Below the pieces are notes generated by a model. That model saw only the letters and a list, made by a program, of their open reading frames with translations, did not search any database and was not told the origin of the DNA. The position numbers were made by a program, and so were the translations under genes. From assembly GCA_016933275.1 (NCBI GenBank), contig JAFGBI010000082.1:1-53242 (forward strand): 53,242 nucleotides of DNA, read 5' to 3'. Positions 44,961 to 53,242 of the stretch are shown here, one piece after another. The stretch comes from Polyangiaceae bacterium. Its GTDB lineage: Bacteria > Myxococcota_A > Polyangia > Polyangiales > Polyangiaceae. How positions within the stretch are numbered: position 1 is the first letter of the stretch; each line of letters opens with the position of its first letter.

Positions 44961-46229
44961 ATGATTGTCTATAACCTCTTCCCGCTCCTCGCCGGCCCGT
45001 TCACCGAGTGGACGGCACACCTCGCGCGAGCGGCCGCGATGGAGTTCGACTGGGTCTTCGTGAACCCCGTCCAGCGCCCTGGCGGGTCGGGGAGCCTCTA
45101 TTCCATCGCCGACTACTTCGACTACCACCCGCGGCTCGTCGATCGAACGGTCGATACCCAGCCCGAAGCCCAGCTCCGTGGGGCGCTGGCAGGGGCCCGC
45201 GAGCTCGGCCTTCGGGTGATGACGGACCTCGTCATCAACCACAGCGCCTACGACTCACCGCTCTTGGCAGAGCACCCGGAGTGGTACCGCCGGGAAGACG
45301 GCCGGATCGCCCACGCCTCCTGCGTCGAGGAGGGGGGCCGCCGGGTCGTGTGGCAGGATCTTGCCCAGTTCGATCACGCGCACACCCGCGATCGGGATGG
45401 CCTTCATGGATACTTCGTCCGCGTCGTCGAGCACCTGGTCGATCTCGGGTTCCGCGGCTTCCGGTGCGACGCGGCCTACCTCGTACCCCCCGACACCTGG
45501 CGACGGTTGATTGCCGAGACACGGGAGCGCCACCCGGACGTGTGTTTCGTCGCCGAGACGCTCGGTTGCACCCCCGACCAGACACGCGACACGGCTCGCT
45601 GTGGCTTCGACTTCGTCTTCAACAGCGCGAAGTACTGGAACTTTCACGACCACTGGTTGATGGAGCAGTATAACCTGGTCCGCGAAATCGCCCCTTCCAT
45701 CGCTTTCCCGGAGAGCCACGACACCGTGCGCCTCGCGGAGGAGCTCCAGGGCAACGTGGACGGCCTGAAGCAGCGCTACCTCTTCGCTGCGCTCTACTCG
45801 GGCGGCGTCATGATGCCGATGGGCTTCGAATTCGGGTTCCGCCGCCGCCCCCACGTCGTCCACACGACCCCGGACGAATGGGAACACACCGAGACCGATC
45901 TTCGCGACTTCATTCGCCGGGTCAACCGCGTCAAGACCTCCTACGCGGTCTTCCAGGAGGACGCGCCAACCCAGGTCCTCCAGTACGGCGATCCGAACGT
46001 CCTCGTGCTCTGGAAAGGCTCCACGCGCACCCGGGACGAGGCACTGATCATCCTGAACAAGGACATCTGGCACCGCCACGAATTCTGGACCGAGAACCTC
46101 CGAAACCTGGTCCAGTCGGGGGCGGCACTCCAGTGCGTATCGCCCGAGAACCCGATGGAGTACGTCCACCAACCCTTCCACTACGATCTCCGTCCGGGCG
46201 AGGGCGTCGTCCTGGTCACGGAGCGCTGA
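44961..46229 (+). CDS. GH13 alpha-amylase family enzyme
   Basis: A 422-residue (beta/alpha)8-barrel glycoside hydrolase or transglycosylase with no signal peptide, so cytoplasmic. GH13 regions: 'VMTDLVINHSAYDSP' (region I), nucleophile D170 in 'GFRGFRCDAAYLVP', acid/base E199 in 'VCFVAETLGC' and third carboxylate D254 in 'FPESHDTVRLAEEL'. It is short, lacking the usual extra N- and C-terminal domains. The pattern 'FDWVFVNPVQRPGGSGSLYS' is closer to maltosyltransferase-like or GlgE-like members than to secreted amylases, but the substrate cannot be assigned. Translation starts at ATG 44961 after GAGG. It is followed on the same strand by the polyamine gene pair, 75 bases away, an unusual partnership. 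Confidence 0.87.
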   Translation: MIVYNLFPLLAGPFTEWTAHLARAAAMEFDWVFVNPVQRPGGSGSLYSIADYFDYHPRLVDRTVDTQPEAQLRGALAGARELGLRVMTDLVINHSAYDSPLLAEHPEWYRREDGRIAHASCVEEGGRRVVWQDLAQFDHAHTRDRDGLHGYFVRVVEHLVDLGFRGFRCDAAYLVPPDTWRRLIAETRERHPDVCFVAETLGCTPDQTRDTARCGFDFVFNSAKYWNFHDHWLMEQYNLVREIAPSIAFPESHDTVRLAEELQGNVDGLKQRYLFAALYSGGVMMPMGFEFGFRRRPHVVHTTPDEWEHTETDLRDFIRRVNRVKTSYAVFQEDAPTQVLQYGDPNVLVLWKGSTRTRDEALIILNKDIWHRHEFWTENLRNLVQSGAALQCVSPENPMEYVHQPFHYDLRPGEGVVLVTER

Positions 46230-46304
46230 CCTCGTTCCGAGAAGCGTGCCCGAGCGGTTGCTCGCGTCGCTCCCCTGCACTAGCGTGCCCGGCCGGAGGT
46301 GCGC

Positions 46305-47525
<1,221 letters not shown>

Positions 47526-47539
47526 CGAGCGCATCATTC

Positions 47540-48709
47540 ATGTCCGTGACTCCGCGCACACCCCTCGTGATGCGTCTCGATCCGAAGCGGGTCGAGACGC
47601 CCGCGTTCGTGCTCGACCTGGGCGCGTTCCGTCACAACCTCGCGATCCTCGGTGACGCCCAACGCCGGAGCGGGGCCAAGATCCTCCTTGCGCTCAAGGG
47701 ATTCGCGATGTGGAGCGTCTTCCCTCTCGTCCGGGAAATCCTGCCCGGGATCGCGGCGAGCTCCGTCGCCGAGGCGAGGCTCGGGCGGGAGGAACATGGG
47801 GGCGAGATCCATGTGTATGCGCCTGCCTACTCCGCAACGGACCTGCGGGAACTCCTGCCCATCGCGGACCATCTGGTGTTCAACTCGCTGGGACAGTGGC
47901 AGCGCTTTCGATCGCTCGTCCAGGCCGCGGCACGACCCATCCGGTGCGGTCTGCGCGTCAACCCGGAGCACCGCGAGGTCGAGGTGGCACTCTACGACCC
48001 GTGCGCACCTCGCTCGCGACTGGGCGTGACCCGGCGAGCGCTCGAGCGAGGCGATCTCTCCGGGCTCTCGGGGCTCCATTTCCACAACCTCTGCGAGAAG
48101 AACGTCGACGCGCTGGAGCGCACCCTTGCCGCGGTCGAAGCTCGATTCGGGGAGTACCTGCGGCGCGTGGACTGGGTGAACTTCGGTGGAGGCCACCACG
48201 TCACCCGTCCGGACTACGACCTCGACGCGCTGGCGCGCCTGGTCCAGGGTTTCCGGGAACGCCACGGGGTCGAGGTCTACCTGGAGCCGGGCGAAGCGGT
48301 CGCGCTCGACACGGGCGTCCTCGTGACCTCGGTGCTCGACGTCATCGAGAACGACGGCCCCATCGCCATCCTCGACACCTCGGCCTCGGCGCACATGCCG
48401 GACGTGCTCGAGATGCCGTATCGTCCCCGGATCCTCGACGCCGACCTGCCGGGAGTGCTGCCCCACACCTATCGACTGGGGGGACTCACCTGCCTCGCGG
48501 GTGACGTGATCGGCGACTACTCGTTCGCGGCACCGCTAGCCGTCGGCGATCGCCTCGTGTTCGCCGACATGATCCACTACACCATGGTCAAGACCACGAT
48601 GTTCAACGGCGTACGCCACCCGTCGATCGTCGTCTACGATCCGGACACGGACGAGCTCCGAACGGTCCGCCGCTTTGGCTACGAGGACTATCGGACGCGG
48701 CTGTCGTAG
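47540..48709 (+). CDS. nspC: Carboxynorspermidine/carboxyspermidine decarboxylase
   Basis: A 389-residue PLP-dependent fold III (alanine racemase-like barrel) decarboxylase that turns carboxyspermidine or carboxynorspermidine into spermidine or norspermidine. The PLP lysine is in 'KILLALKGFAMWSVF'; 'GLHFHNLCEK', 'VNFGGGHHVTRPDYD', 'VYLEPGEAVALDTG', 'LGGLTCLAGDVIGDYSF' (catalytic Cys region) and 'HYTMVKTTMFNG' follow the NspC family. It starts 14 bases after the dehydrogenase stop, so the two form a transcription unit. ATG 47540 is chosen since it begins the conserved segment 'MRLDPKRVETPAFVLDLG' after about ten residues; no strong Shine-Dalgarno is seen. It converges with the next kinase gene, 26 bases away. 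Confidence 0.94.
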   Translation: MSVTPRTPLVMRLDPKRVETPAFVLDLGAFRHNLAILGDAQRRSGAKILLALKGFAMWSVFPLVREILPGIAASSVAEARLGREEHGGEIHVYAPAYSATDLRELLPIADHLVFNSLGQWQRFRSLVQAAARPIRCGLRVNPEHREVEVALYDPCAPRSRLGVTRRALERGDLSGLSGLHFHNLCEKNVDALERTLAAVEARFGEYLRRVDWVNFGGGHHVTRPDYDLDALARLVQGFRERHGVEVYLEPGEAVALDTGVLVTSVLDVIENDGPIAILDTSASAHMPDVLEMPYRPRILDADLPGVLPHTYRLGGLTCLAGDVIGDYSFAAPLAVGDRLVFADMIHYTMVKTTMFNGVRHPSIVVYDPDTDELRTVRRFGYEDYRTRLS

Positions 48710-48735
48710 TCGATGGGCGTCGAAGGCGGCGGCGC

Positions 48736-50787
48736 TCAGCCAGCATCGCCCGCGCGCGCCTGGATCGCCGAAATCGCCGTGGAGAGCTTCCGGTCGCCGC
48801 GAAGGCAGGGCCAGCAGTCCACTCGACGCCGCCGGACCTTGCACCCCTTCGTGTCGAGATAGCTACGCAGGTAGCGGAGCGCGCGAGCATCGCCGTCCGT
48901 GCGTGCCGCTTCCAGTACGCCCGCCACGTCAGCACACGTCCGTGCGACGCGGAGCCGCACGACCACCGCGAGGGCCGGCGAAGCTCGGTCAGCGAAGCCG
49001 GGGTGGCGCACGAGCTCGTCCGCCTGCTTGCGCACCTCCGGCCGCGCGAAATCGCTGGTGGCGAGCGAGTAGATGATCTCGGCACCACTGCTCTTCATGG
49101 GACCACTCAGCAGCGTGAACGCCGGTTTGCGAGCCTGGTCGTCGGCGATGCTTTGGCGCAACACGTCCTCGACCTCTGGTGCCGAATGGAGCTCCGGTCC
49201 AAGCTCGAGAGCTCGGCCGAGGGCGGACACGGCCTCGACGAAGCGGCGATCCGCGGCGAGGACGCGGGCGAGAGCGAGCTGCGCCGGGGCCCGATCGGGA
49301 TGGCGTCGAACGTGCTCCCTCAACGCATCGAGACCACGACGCTGAGCGACTTCGAGTTCGCGGGCCGCGGCGGACGGGCTGGCCTCCAGATCCGTGGCTG
49401 GCGGCGCCGAGGTCGCCACGGGCACCCAGCTCGAGGACGTCGTGCCGATTCGCGGAGCGTCCGCGCCGCAGGAGCGCCCGAGCGTGATCCCGCCGAGGGT
49501 CGCGGACAACACCAGGAGGGCGGATGCGCCGAGGAAGAAGGGTGAGGGCACGTCCTTGAGGGGCGGCGGGAACAGCGGGCGACGCACTTCAATCCAGTCG
49601 AGAAGGACGACCAGGAACCGGAGCGCCCGCGGAGGCTCGGCTCCCGGCGGTGACACCGCGCTTGGCGCCGCCGCGTTCGCCGTGGTCAGTGACCCGGCCG
49701 CGACCTCCACTCGCGCCGCGACCTCGGCCGTCGGCCCGCCGCCAGCGATCCCGGCCGATCTCGGCGCGGCCGGGGGTCCGTCGAGGCGAGACGCTCGGGA
49801 AGCGGGCAAAGAACCTGGTCCGATCGCCGTGGAGTCGGTGCCACCGATCCGGGTGAAGAGGCGCGCGGGCTCGGCGGGGAGGGCGCCCAAGGCAGCATCG
49901 ATGGCGCTCACCACGGCGGTCGCGTTGGGAAACCGCGCGGCTGCCTCGCGGTCGAGCAGGCGCACGATGGCCTGTTCGATCACCGGCGGCACCCTCAGCC
50001 CCGGCGCCCGTTCCGCGAACGGCGGTACGGGTCGGGACAGTTGCAGCCCGAGCACTCCGGTCTGGCTGGAGGCGACGAATGGACGAACACCCGCCAGCAT
50101 TTCGTAGTAGATCACCCCGAGCGCGTAGAGGTCCGCTCGCCCGTCCACGGTCTGCCCCAACGCTTGTTCGGGCGCCATGTACTCCGGGGTCCCGAAGACC
50201 ATCCCGGCCTTGGTGATCGGGCTGTCTCGCCCGTCGGTTGCCTCGGCGATCGGCACCCGCGCGATGCCGAAGTCGAGCACCTTGACGAAGTCCGGATCGG
50301 CACCCTTCGCCACCAGCATCACGTTCTCGGGCTTCAGGTCCCGGTGCACGATGTCGAGGGAGTGAGCGCTCGCCAACGCCGACGCGATCTGACGCGCAAT
50401 CGCCGTGGCTCGCTCCACCGGCATCGGACCAGCCGCGATCTCGTCGCGGAGGTTGCGACCCTCGACGTACTCCATGACCATGAACACGGAGCCGTCGGTC
50501 AGCTTCCCGAAGTCGGTCGCTCCGGCCACGTTCGGGTGGTCGATGTTGGCGGCCGCCATGGCCTCGCGTTCGAAACGGGCCACCACCTCCGGAACGACCG
50601 TGAGCTCGCGGTGCAGCACCTTCACCGCGACCCGCTTGCGCATCAGGACATGCTCGGCCGCATAGACATGGCCCATGCCCCCCGACCCAAGCAGCGAGTC
50701 GATGCGGTAGCGGTCGGCCAGCACCGTGCCGATGCGCGAGTCATCACGCAAGGGCGAGCCGCCGGGGCCGGAGTCTCTGTCCCGCAA
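48736..50787 (-). CDS. Membrane-anchored serine/threonine protein kinase
   Basis: A 683-residue kinase that starts at a TTG (MRDRDSGPGGSPLRDDSRIG) if the longest frame is used. The kinase domain (about 25-285) has GSGGMGHVY, 'VAVKVLHREL', HRDLKPEN (from 148), DFGIARV and 'FGTPEYMAPEQ'. A Pro/Ala linker leads to one membrane helix (about 411-432), and then an outside region with TPR-like helices ('PAQLALARVLAADRRFVEAV') and a Cys-containing C-terminal segment (TCADVAGVLEAA, GCKVRRRRVDCWPC) with probable disulfides. It begins 12 bases after the stop of the upstream PilZ gene on the same strand, with AGAGGGG just before the TTG, so the two are an operon. Confidence 0.9.
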   Translation of the reverse strand: MRDRDSGPGGSPLRDDSRIGTVLADRYRIDSLLGSGGMGHVYAAEHVLMRKRVAVKVLHRELTVVPEVVARFEREAMAAANIDHPNVAGATDFGKLTDGSVFMVMEYVEGRNLRDEIAAGPMPVERATAIARQIASALASAHSLDIVHRDLKPENVMLVAKGADPDFVKVLDFGIARVPIAEATDGRDSPITKAGMVFGTPEYMAPEQALGQTVDGRADLYALGVIYYEMLAGVRPFVASSQTGVLGLQLSRPVPPFAERAPGLRVPPVIEQAIVRLLDREAAARFPNATAVVSAIDAALGALPAEPARLFTRIGGTDSTAIGPGSLPASRASRLDGPPAAPRSAGIAGGGPTAEVAARVEVAAGSLTTANAAAPSAVSPPGAEPPRALRFLVVLLDWIEVRRPLFPPPLKDVPSPFFLGASALLVLSATLGGITLGRSCGADAPRIGTTSSSWVPVATSAPPATDLEASPSAAARELEVAQRRGLDALREHVRRHPDRAPAQLALARVLAADRRFVEAVSALGRALELGPELHSAPEVEDVLRQSIADDQARKPAFTLLSGPMKSSGAEIIYSLATSDFARPEVRKQADELVRHPGFADRASPALAVVVRLRVARTCADVAGVLEAARTDGDARALRYLRSYLDTKGCKVRRRRVDCWPCLRGDRKLSTAISAIQARAGDAG

Positions 50788-50799
50788 GCCCCTCTGCCG

Positions 50800-52314
50800 T
50801 CAGTACGGGTTTTCGTCCGGGGTGGGCCCCACCGGCTTGGACGTGGCGGGTGGCGTCGCTGGCGGCGTGGTCGCAGGCGGCGCCGCCGCAGTCCCGGTTG
50901 GGCCAGTAGCGGCAGTCGCAGGAGGCGGAGTGGTCGCCTCTGGCGTCGCCTCGGCGGGCTCGGGCGGGGTGGTCGGCGGGGGTGCCGGCCTTGGTGTCGG
51001 TCGGACTGGCCTTGGGGCGGGCCTGGTGGTCGGCGGGGGCGGGGACGGCGCCGGCACCTCGGCGGGGGTCGGCTCCTCGACGGGGGGCTGCTCGACTGCT
51101 GATGGCGGAGACTCCGCCGAGTCCGGTGGTGCCGCCGAGGGCTCCGGCTCCGCGGGCATCGCTGCCGTCTCGGTTGCGGTTCCCGGCTCGGCGGTAGCGA
51201 GCGTGGAGGGTGGCGGCGTCGGAGGTACCGGCTCGGCAGTTTGGTCGGGGCCCGTGCTCTGTCTGGTCAGGGCGAAGATCACGGCTGCCACGACAGCAAG
51301 GATGACCAGAAGCAGAATGGTCCGACCGAGTCCCCCGCCGCTCGGCTCGGGCGGCGCGGCGAGGGAGACCCGACGCTCCCTCCCCGTGGCCACATCGCTC
51401 GAACCACCCGAGGGGATGGCAGGTTTGGCGGGGGGTCGCCGCGATGCGCCATCACGTTCCCGTCCGCCTTCAGCAGATGGCTTCGGTGCCCCGGCTCGCG
51501 GTTCTGCAGGCCTTGGCGAGGGCTTCGGCTGGAGCGAGGCGGCGACCTTGGTCGGCTCGGCCTTGGTTGGCGGTTCTCCCGCGGCAGGCTTGGGTCTCGG
51601 CCGCGCTTCAGGCGTATCCTTCGCCCGAACCTCGTCCATCGAACCGCCCACCTCGCGGAGGGCGTCTTGGAGCAGTTCGGCCGCCTGCTTCATTACCGTC
51701 CGGTCCTCGGGCGGTGGCATGTCTCCTTCGGAGTCGGTCTTGGGGAAGAAACCGCCTCCTTCGTCCTCGGGCGGCTCGAATGCCGCTGGGGAGCTGGCTT
51801 CCGAAACCGGCGGCGAAGAAACGGCCCCTAGCCCGATCATGGTGGGCTTCCGCGCCACTTCCCTCGCGGACACGTTGGGTCTCGCGTCGCTCGGCGATGG
51901 TGCGACGACACGATTGGCCTCTGCGGTCCCCCCAACCTCCTGGCCCGCCTCGTAGGCCCCGGATTCCTGGGCGCGCGACGCGATGAGCCGGTCGATGATG
52001 GTGCGGGACTCCTCGTCGATCTTGATGAATTTCACGCCCATCCCGGCGGGGCGATCATCCCCACCGGCATCCGGCGGCTCGCGCTTCCACACGACGCGGC
52101 CCACCCCCTGCATCACCCGCTGGTCCTGGGCGATCTTGACCTCGAACTTGAGCAGCGTGCCCGGAGGGAAAGGGGACGGCGTCTTGATGAACATCCCGCC
52201 GCGGCTGACGTCATGGGAGTGATGCTCGATGAACTCGTCGAGGGTCGCGCTCTTGTAGCGGACGGTCATCGTCAGCACCTTCGCGCGCGGGTCTTTGCGT
52301 GTTTCCTGAGCCAT
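50800..52314 (-). CDS. PilZ-domain membrane protein with Pro-rich tail
   Basis: A 504-residue protein. The PilZ domain (about 5-110) is of the myxobacterial type: 'YKSATLDEFIEHHSHDVSRGGMFIKTPSPF' (pattern given in parts: DVSRGGMFI is the DxSxxG motif) and 'GVGRVVWKREPP'. The usual RxxxR before it is degenerate (RKDPRAK), so cyclic-di-GMP binding is possible but not certain. A charged, Ala/Pro-rich linker (about 120-320) precedes one membrane helix (about 330-350) and a strongly Pro/Thr/Ala-rich tail to the C-terminus. GAGGTAG precedes ATG 52314. It is cotranscribed with the kinase downstream, which suggests a signalling pair at the inner membrane. Confidence 0.87.
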   Translation of the reverse strand: MAQETRKDPRAKVLTMTVRYKSATLDEFIEHHSHDVSRGGMFIKTPSPFPPGTLLKFEVKIAQDQRVMQGVGRVVWKREPPDAGGDDRPAGMGVKFIKIDEESRTIIDRLIASRAQESGAYEAGQEVGGTAEANRVVAPSPSDARPNVSAREVARKPTMIGLGAVSSPPVSEASSPAAFEPPEDEGGGFFPKTDSEGDMPPPEDRTVMKQAAELLQDALREVGGSMDEVRAKDTPEARPRPKPAAGEPPTKAEPTKVAASLQPKPSPRPAEPRAGAPKPSAEGGRERDGASRRPPAKPAIPSGGSSDVATGRERRVSLAAPPEPSGGGLGRTILLLVILAVVAAVIFALTRQSTGPDQTAEPVPPTPPPSTLATAEPGTATETAAMPAEPEPSAAPPDSAESPPSAVEQPPVEEPTPAEVPAPSPPPPTTRPAPRPVRPTPRPAPPPTTPPEPAEATPEATTPPPATAATGPTGTAAAPPATTPPATPPATSKPVGPTPDENPY

Positions 52315-52589
52315 GAAATCGCTACCTCGTCGAGGGAGAACCCTGCTCTGCCCTTGCGGAGCGGCTGCTCGCCGTGCCCTCCGGCAGGGCGAGGCCGTCG
52401 GCGCCCGGCCGCGATCCCGGGACCGCTTCCAGACACCAGCAGCAGCGTACTCGAATACGGCGGGCATCGGAAGAAGCCGGGATTCGCCCAGTCCGCCCCG
52501 ATGACTCGACGCGGCATTCGAGCGGAGTTGGCCCTCATGATGGGCGATCTACCGCGAGATCCCGCCTCCCGTGATACCCTCGGGCCCGC

Positions 52590-52931
52590 ATGGCCGCCGA
52601 TCACTTCCGTGCGCTGGCTCGTCGGCCCGTCAGCCTCCCAGCCACGCTGCTCGCGGCAGACGGATCGTGGCGAACCGAGGTGAGCGTGGTCGACCTTGGG
52701 CTGGGCGGCGCAGGGCTGCTGGTGCGGGGACAACGCGTCGCGGGGACCCGAGTGAAGCTCGAGGTGGTTTCTCCGAGTCTCTGGGACCCGCTCTTGGTCG
52801 AGGGAACCGTGTGTTGGACCTCCGCACCCGACGACCGAGGTACCACCCGCTTGGGTATTGCGTTCGATCACCATCGAGCAGGACGACTCCGTGCGTTGCT
52901 CGAGCTCATCGCGAGCGCAGCGTACGATTGA
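52590..52931 (+). CDS. Stand-alone PilZ-domain protein
   Basis: A 113-residue soluble protein that is just one PilZ domain: 'RALARRPVSLPATLLAADGS' (RR start of the RxxxR region), 'VSVVDLGLGGAGLLVRGQ' (D/NxSxxG-like, with Leu-Gly-Leu in place of the Ser) and 'VEGTVCWTSAPDDRGTTRLG'. It may bind cyclic-di-GMP or serve as a diverged partner. It is divergent from the large PilZ gene, with a shared 275-base control region. No convincing Shine-Dalgarno precedes ATG 52590. Confidence 0.85.
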   Translation: MAADHFRALARRPVSLPATLLAADGSWRTEVSVVDLGLGGAGLLVRGQRVAGTRVKLEVVSPSLWDPLLVEGTVCWTSAPDDRGTTRLGIAFDHHRAGRLRALLELIASAAYD

Positions 52932-53080
52932 TCCGTGGTCCAACGGGCAGACTCGTCACCCAATTGGCCGAGGGATTCGGGAGAGCCCGGAGAGCGTTCC
53001 CCGAGCTCGCCGCGACGCGAAGGCAGTGCCGTCCGCCGGCGCTTGACGGAGCGAGAACGTTCCGCCGATGATGCCCTACC

Positions 53081-53242
53081 ATGAATCCGAATTACCCATA
53101 CCCGCCGGGCGGTGGTCCGGGCCAGCCAGCACCGGGCGCGCCAGCAGGCTATCCGCAGCAGCAGGGCGGATATCCCCAAGCCGGGGCGTATCCCCAGCAG
53201 CAGGGCGGATATCCCCAAGCCGGGGCGTATCCCCAGCAGCAG
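53081..53242 (+). CDS. Pro/Gln/Tyr/Gly-rich protein, cut by window edge
   Basis: The first 54 codons of a gene that runs off the right edge. It begins MNPNYPYPPGGGPGQPAPGA and then repeats a 13-residue unit, PQQQGGYPQAGAY, nearly exactly at DNA level (39-base unit, two full copies and a partial third from about 53154). Such low-complexity N-termini precede many kinds of membrane or zinc-ribbon proteins in Deltaproteobacteria, so function cannot be assigned without the rest. No strong Shine-Dalgarno is visible. The repeat could expand or contract by slippage. Confidence 0.7.
   Translation, partial: MNPNYPYPPGGGPGQPAPGAPAGYPQQQGGYPQAGAYPQQQGGYPQAGAYPQQQ

Overview
The window reads as a 53 kb piece of a high-GC Gram-negative chromosome, most likely from a myxobacterium-like Deltaproteobacterium (Myxococcota, Polyangia-type). 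The reasons are four serine/threonine kinase domains of eukaryotic type fused to membrane anchors and TPR-like tails, two PilZ proteins, Gly/Ser/Thr-rich lipoproteins, an Alternative Complex III cluster, frequent GTG/TTG starts and very strong third-position GC. No rRNA, tRNA, CRISPR array, transposase or phage gene was recognised. The placement is inference from gene content; no database search was possible.

Layout. 0.1-5.8 kb: an FmdB-type zinc ribbon protein, a YbjN-like protein, a small lipoprotein, a lone and catalytically altered heme-copper oxidase subunit I homologue, a beta-helix lipoprotein and a methyltransferase. 6.2-9.5 kb: carB. 10-15.5 kb: a degenerate receiver-like protein, rpmI, rplT, pheS and a sigma-70 factor; infC and pheT, the usual partners, are not in the window. 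15.9-25.1 kb: the respiratory cluster actA, actB, actC, a fused actD-actE, actF, a small membrane protein and a CoxB-like protein with a C-terminal cytochrome c domain. 25.8-33.6 kb: a kinase, dacB (PBP4), a small exported protein, pyrG, a BamA-type barrel protein and a lipoprotein. 34-40 kb: a repeat-rich lipoprotein, malQ and a tandem double kinase. 40-45 kb: two overlapping genes, each encoding three DsbA-like domains. 45-48.7 kb: a GH13 enzyme and a carboxynorspermidine (or carboxyspermidine) dehydrogenase/decarboxylase pair. 48.7-53.2 kb: a kinase, two PilZ proteins and the start of a Pro/Gln/Tyr/Gly-rich protein cut by the window edge.

Three observations stand out. First, a family of structured repeats (copies at about 5.77, 9.63-10.01, 11.32, 11.52 and 31.8 kb) lies downstream of genes, always in the direction of the upstream gene. 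Its hairpins are separated by CTAG and keep base pairing while the stem sequence changes. Second, the CoxB-like protein lacks two of six CuA ligands, and the CoxA-like protein about 20 kb away lacks one CuB histidine and the K-channel lysine. No normal coxA or coxC follows the Alternative Complex III genes, so this set may not act as an ordinary oxygen reductase. Third, the two triple-DsbA paralogues have lost the second active-site cysteine in different domains, so together they keep one CxxC at every domain position.
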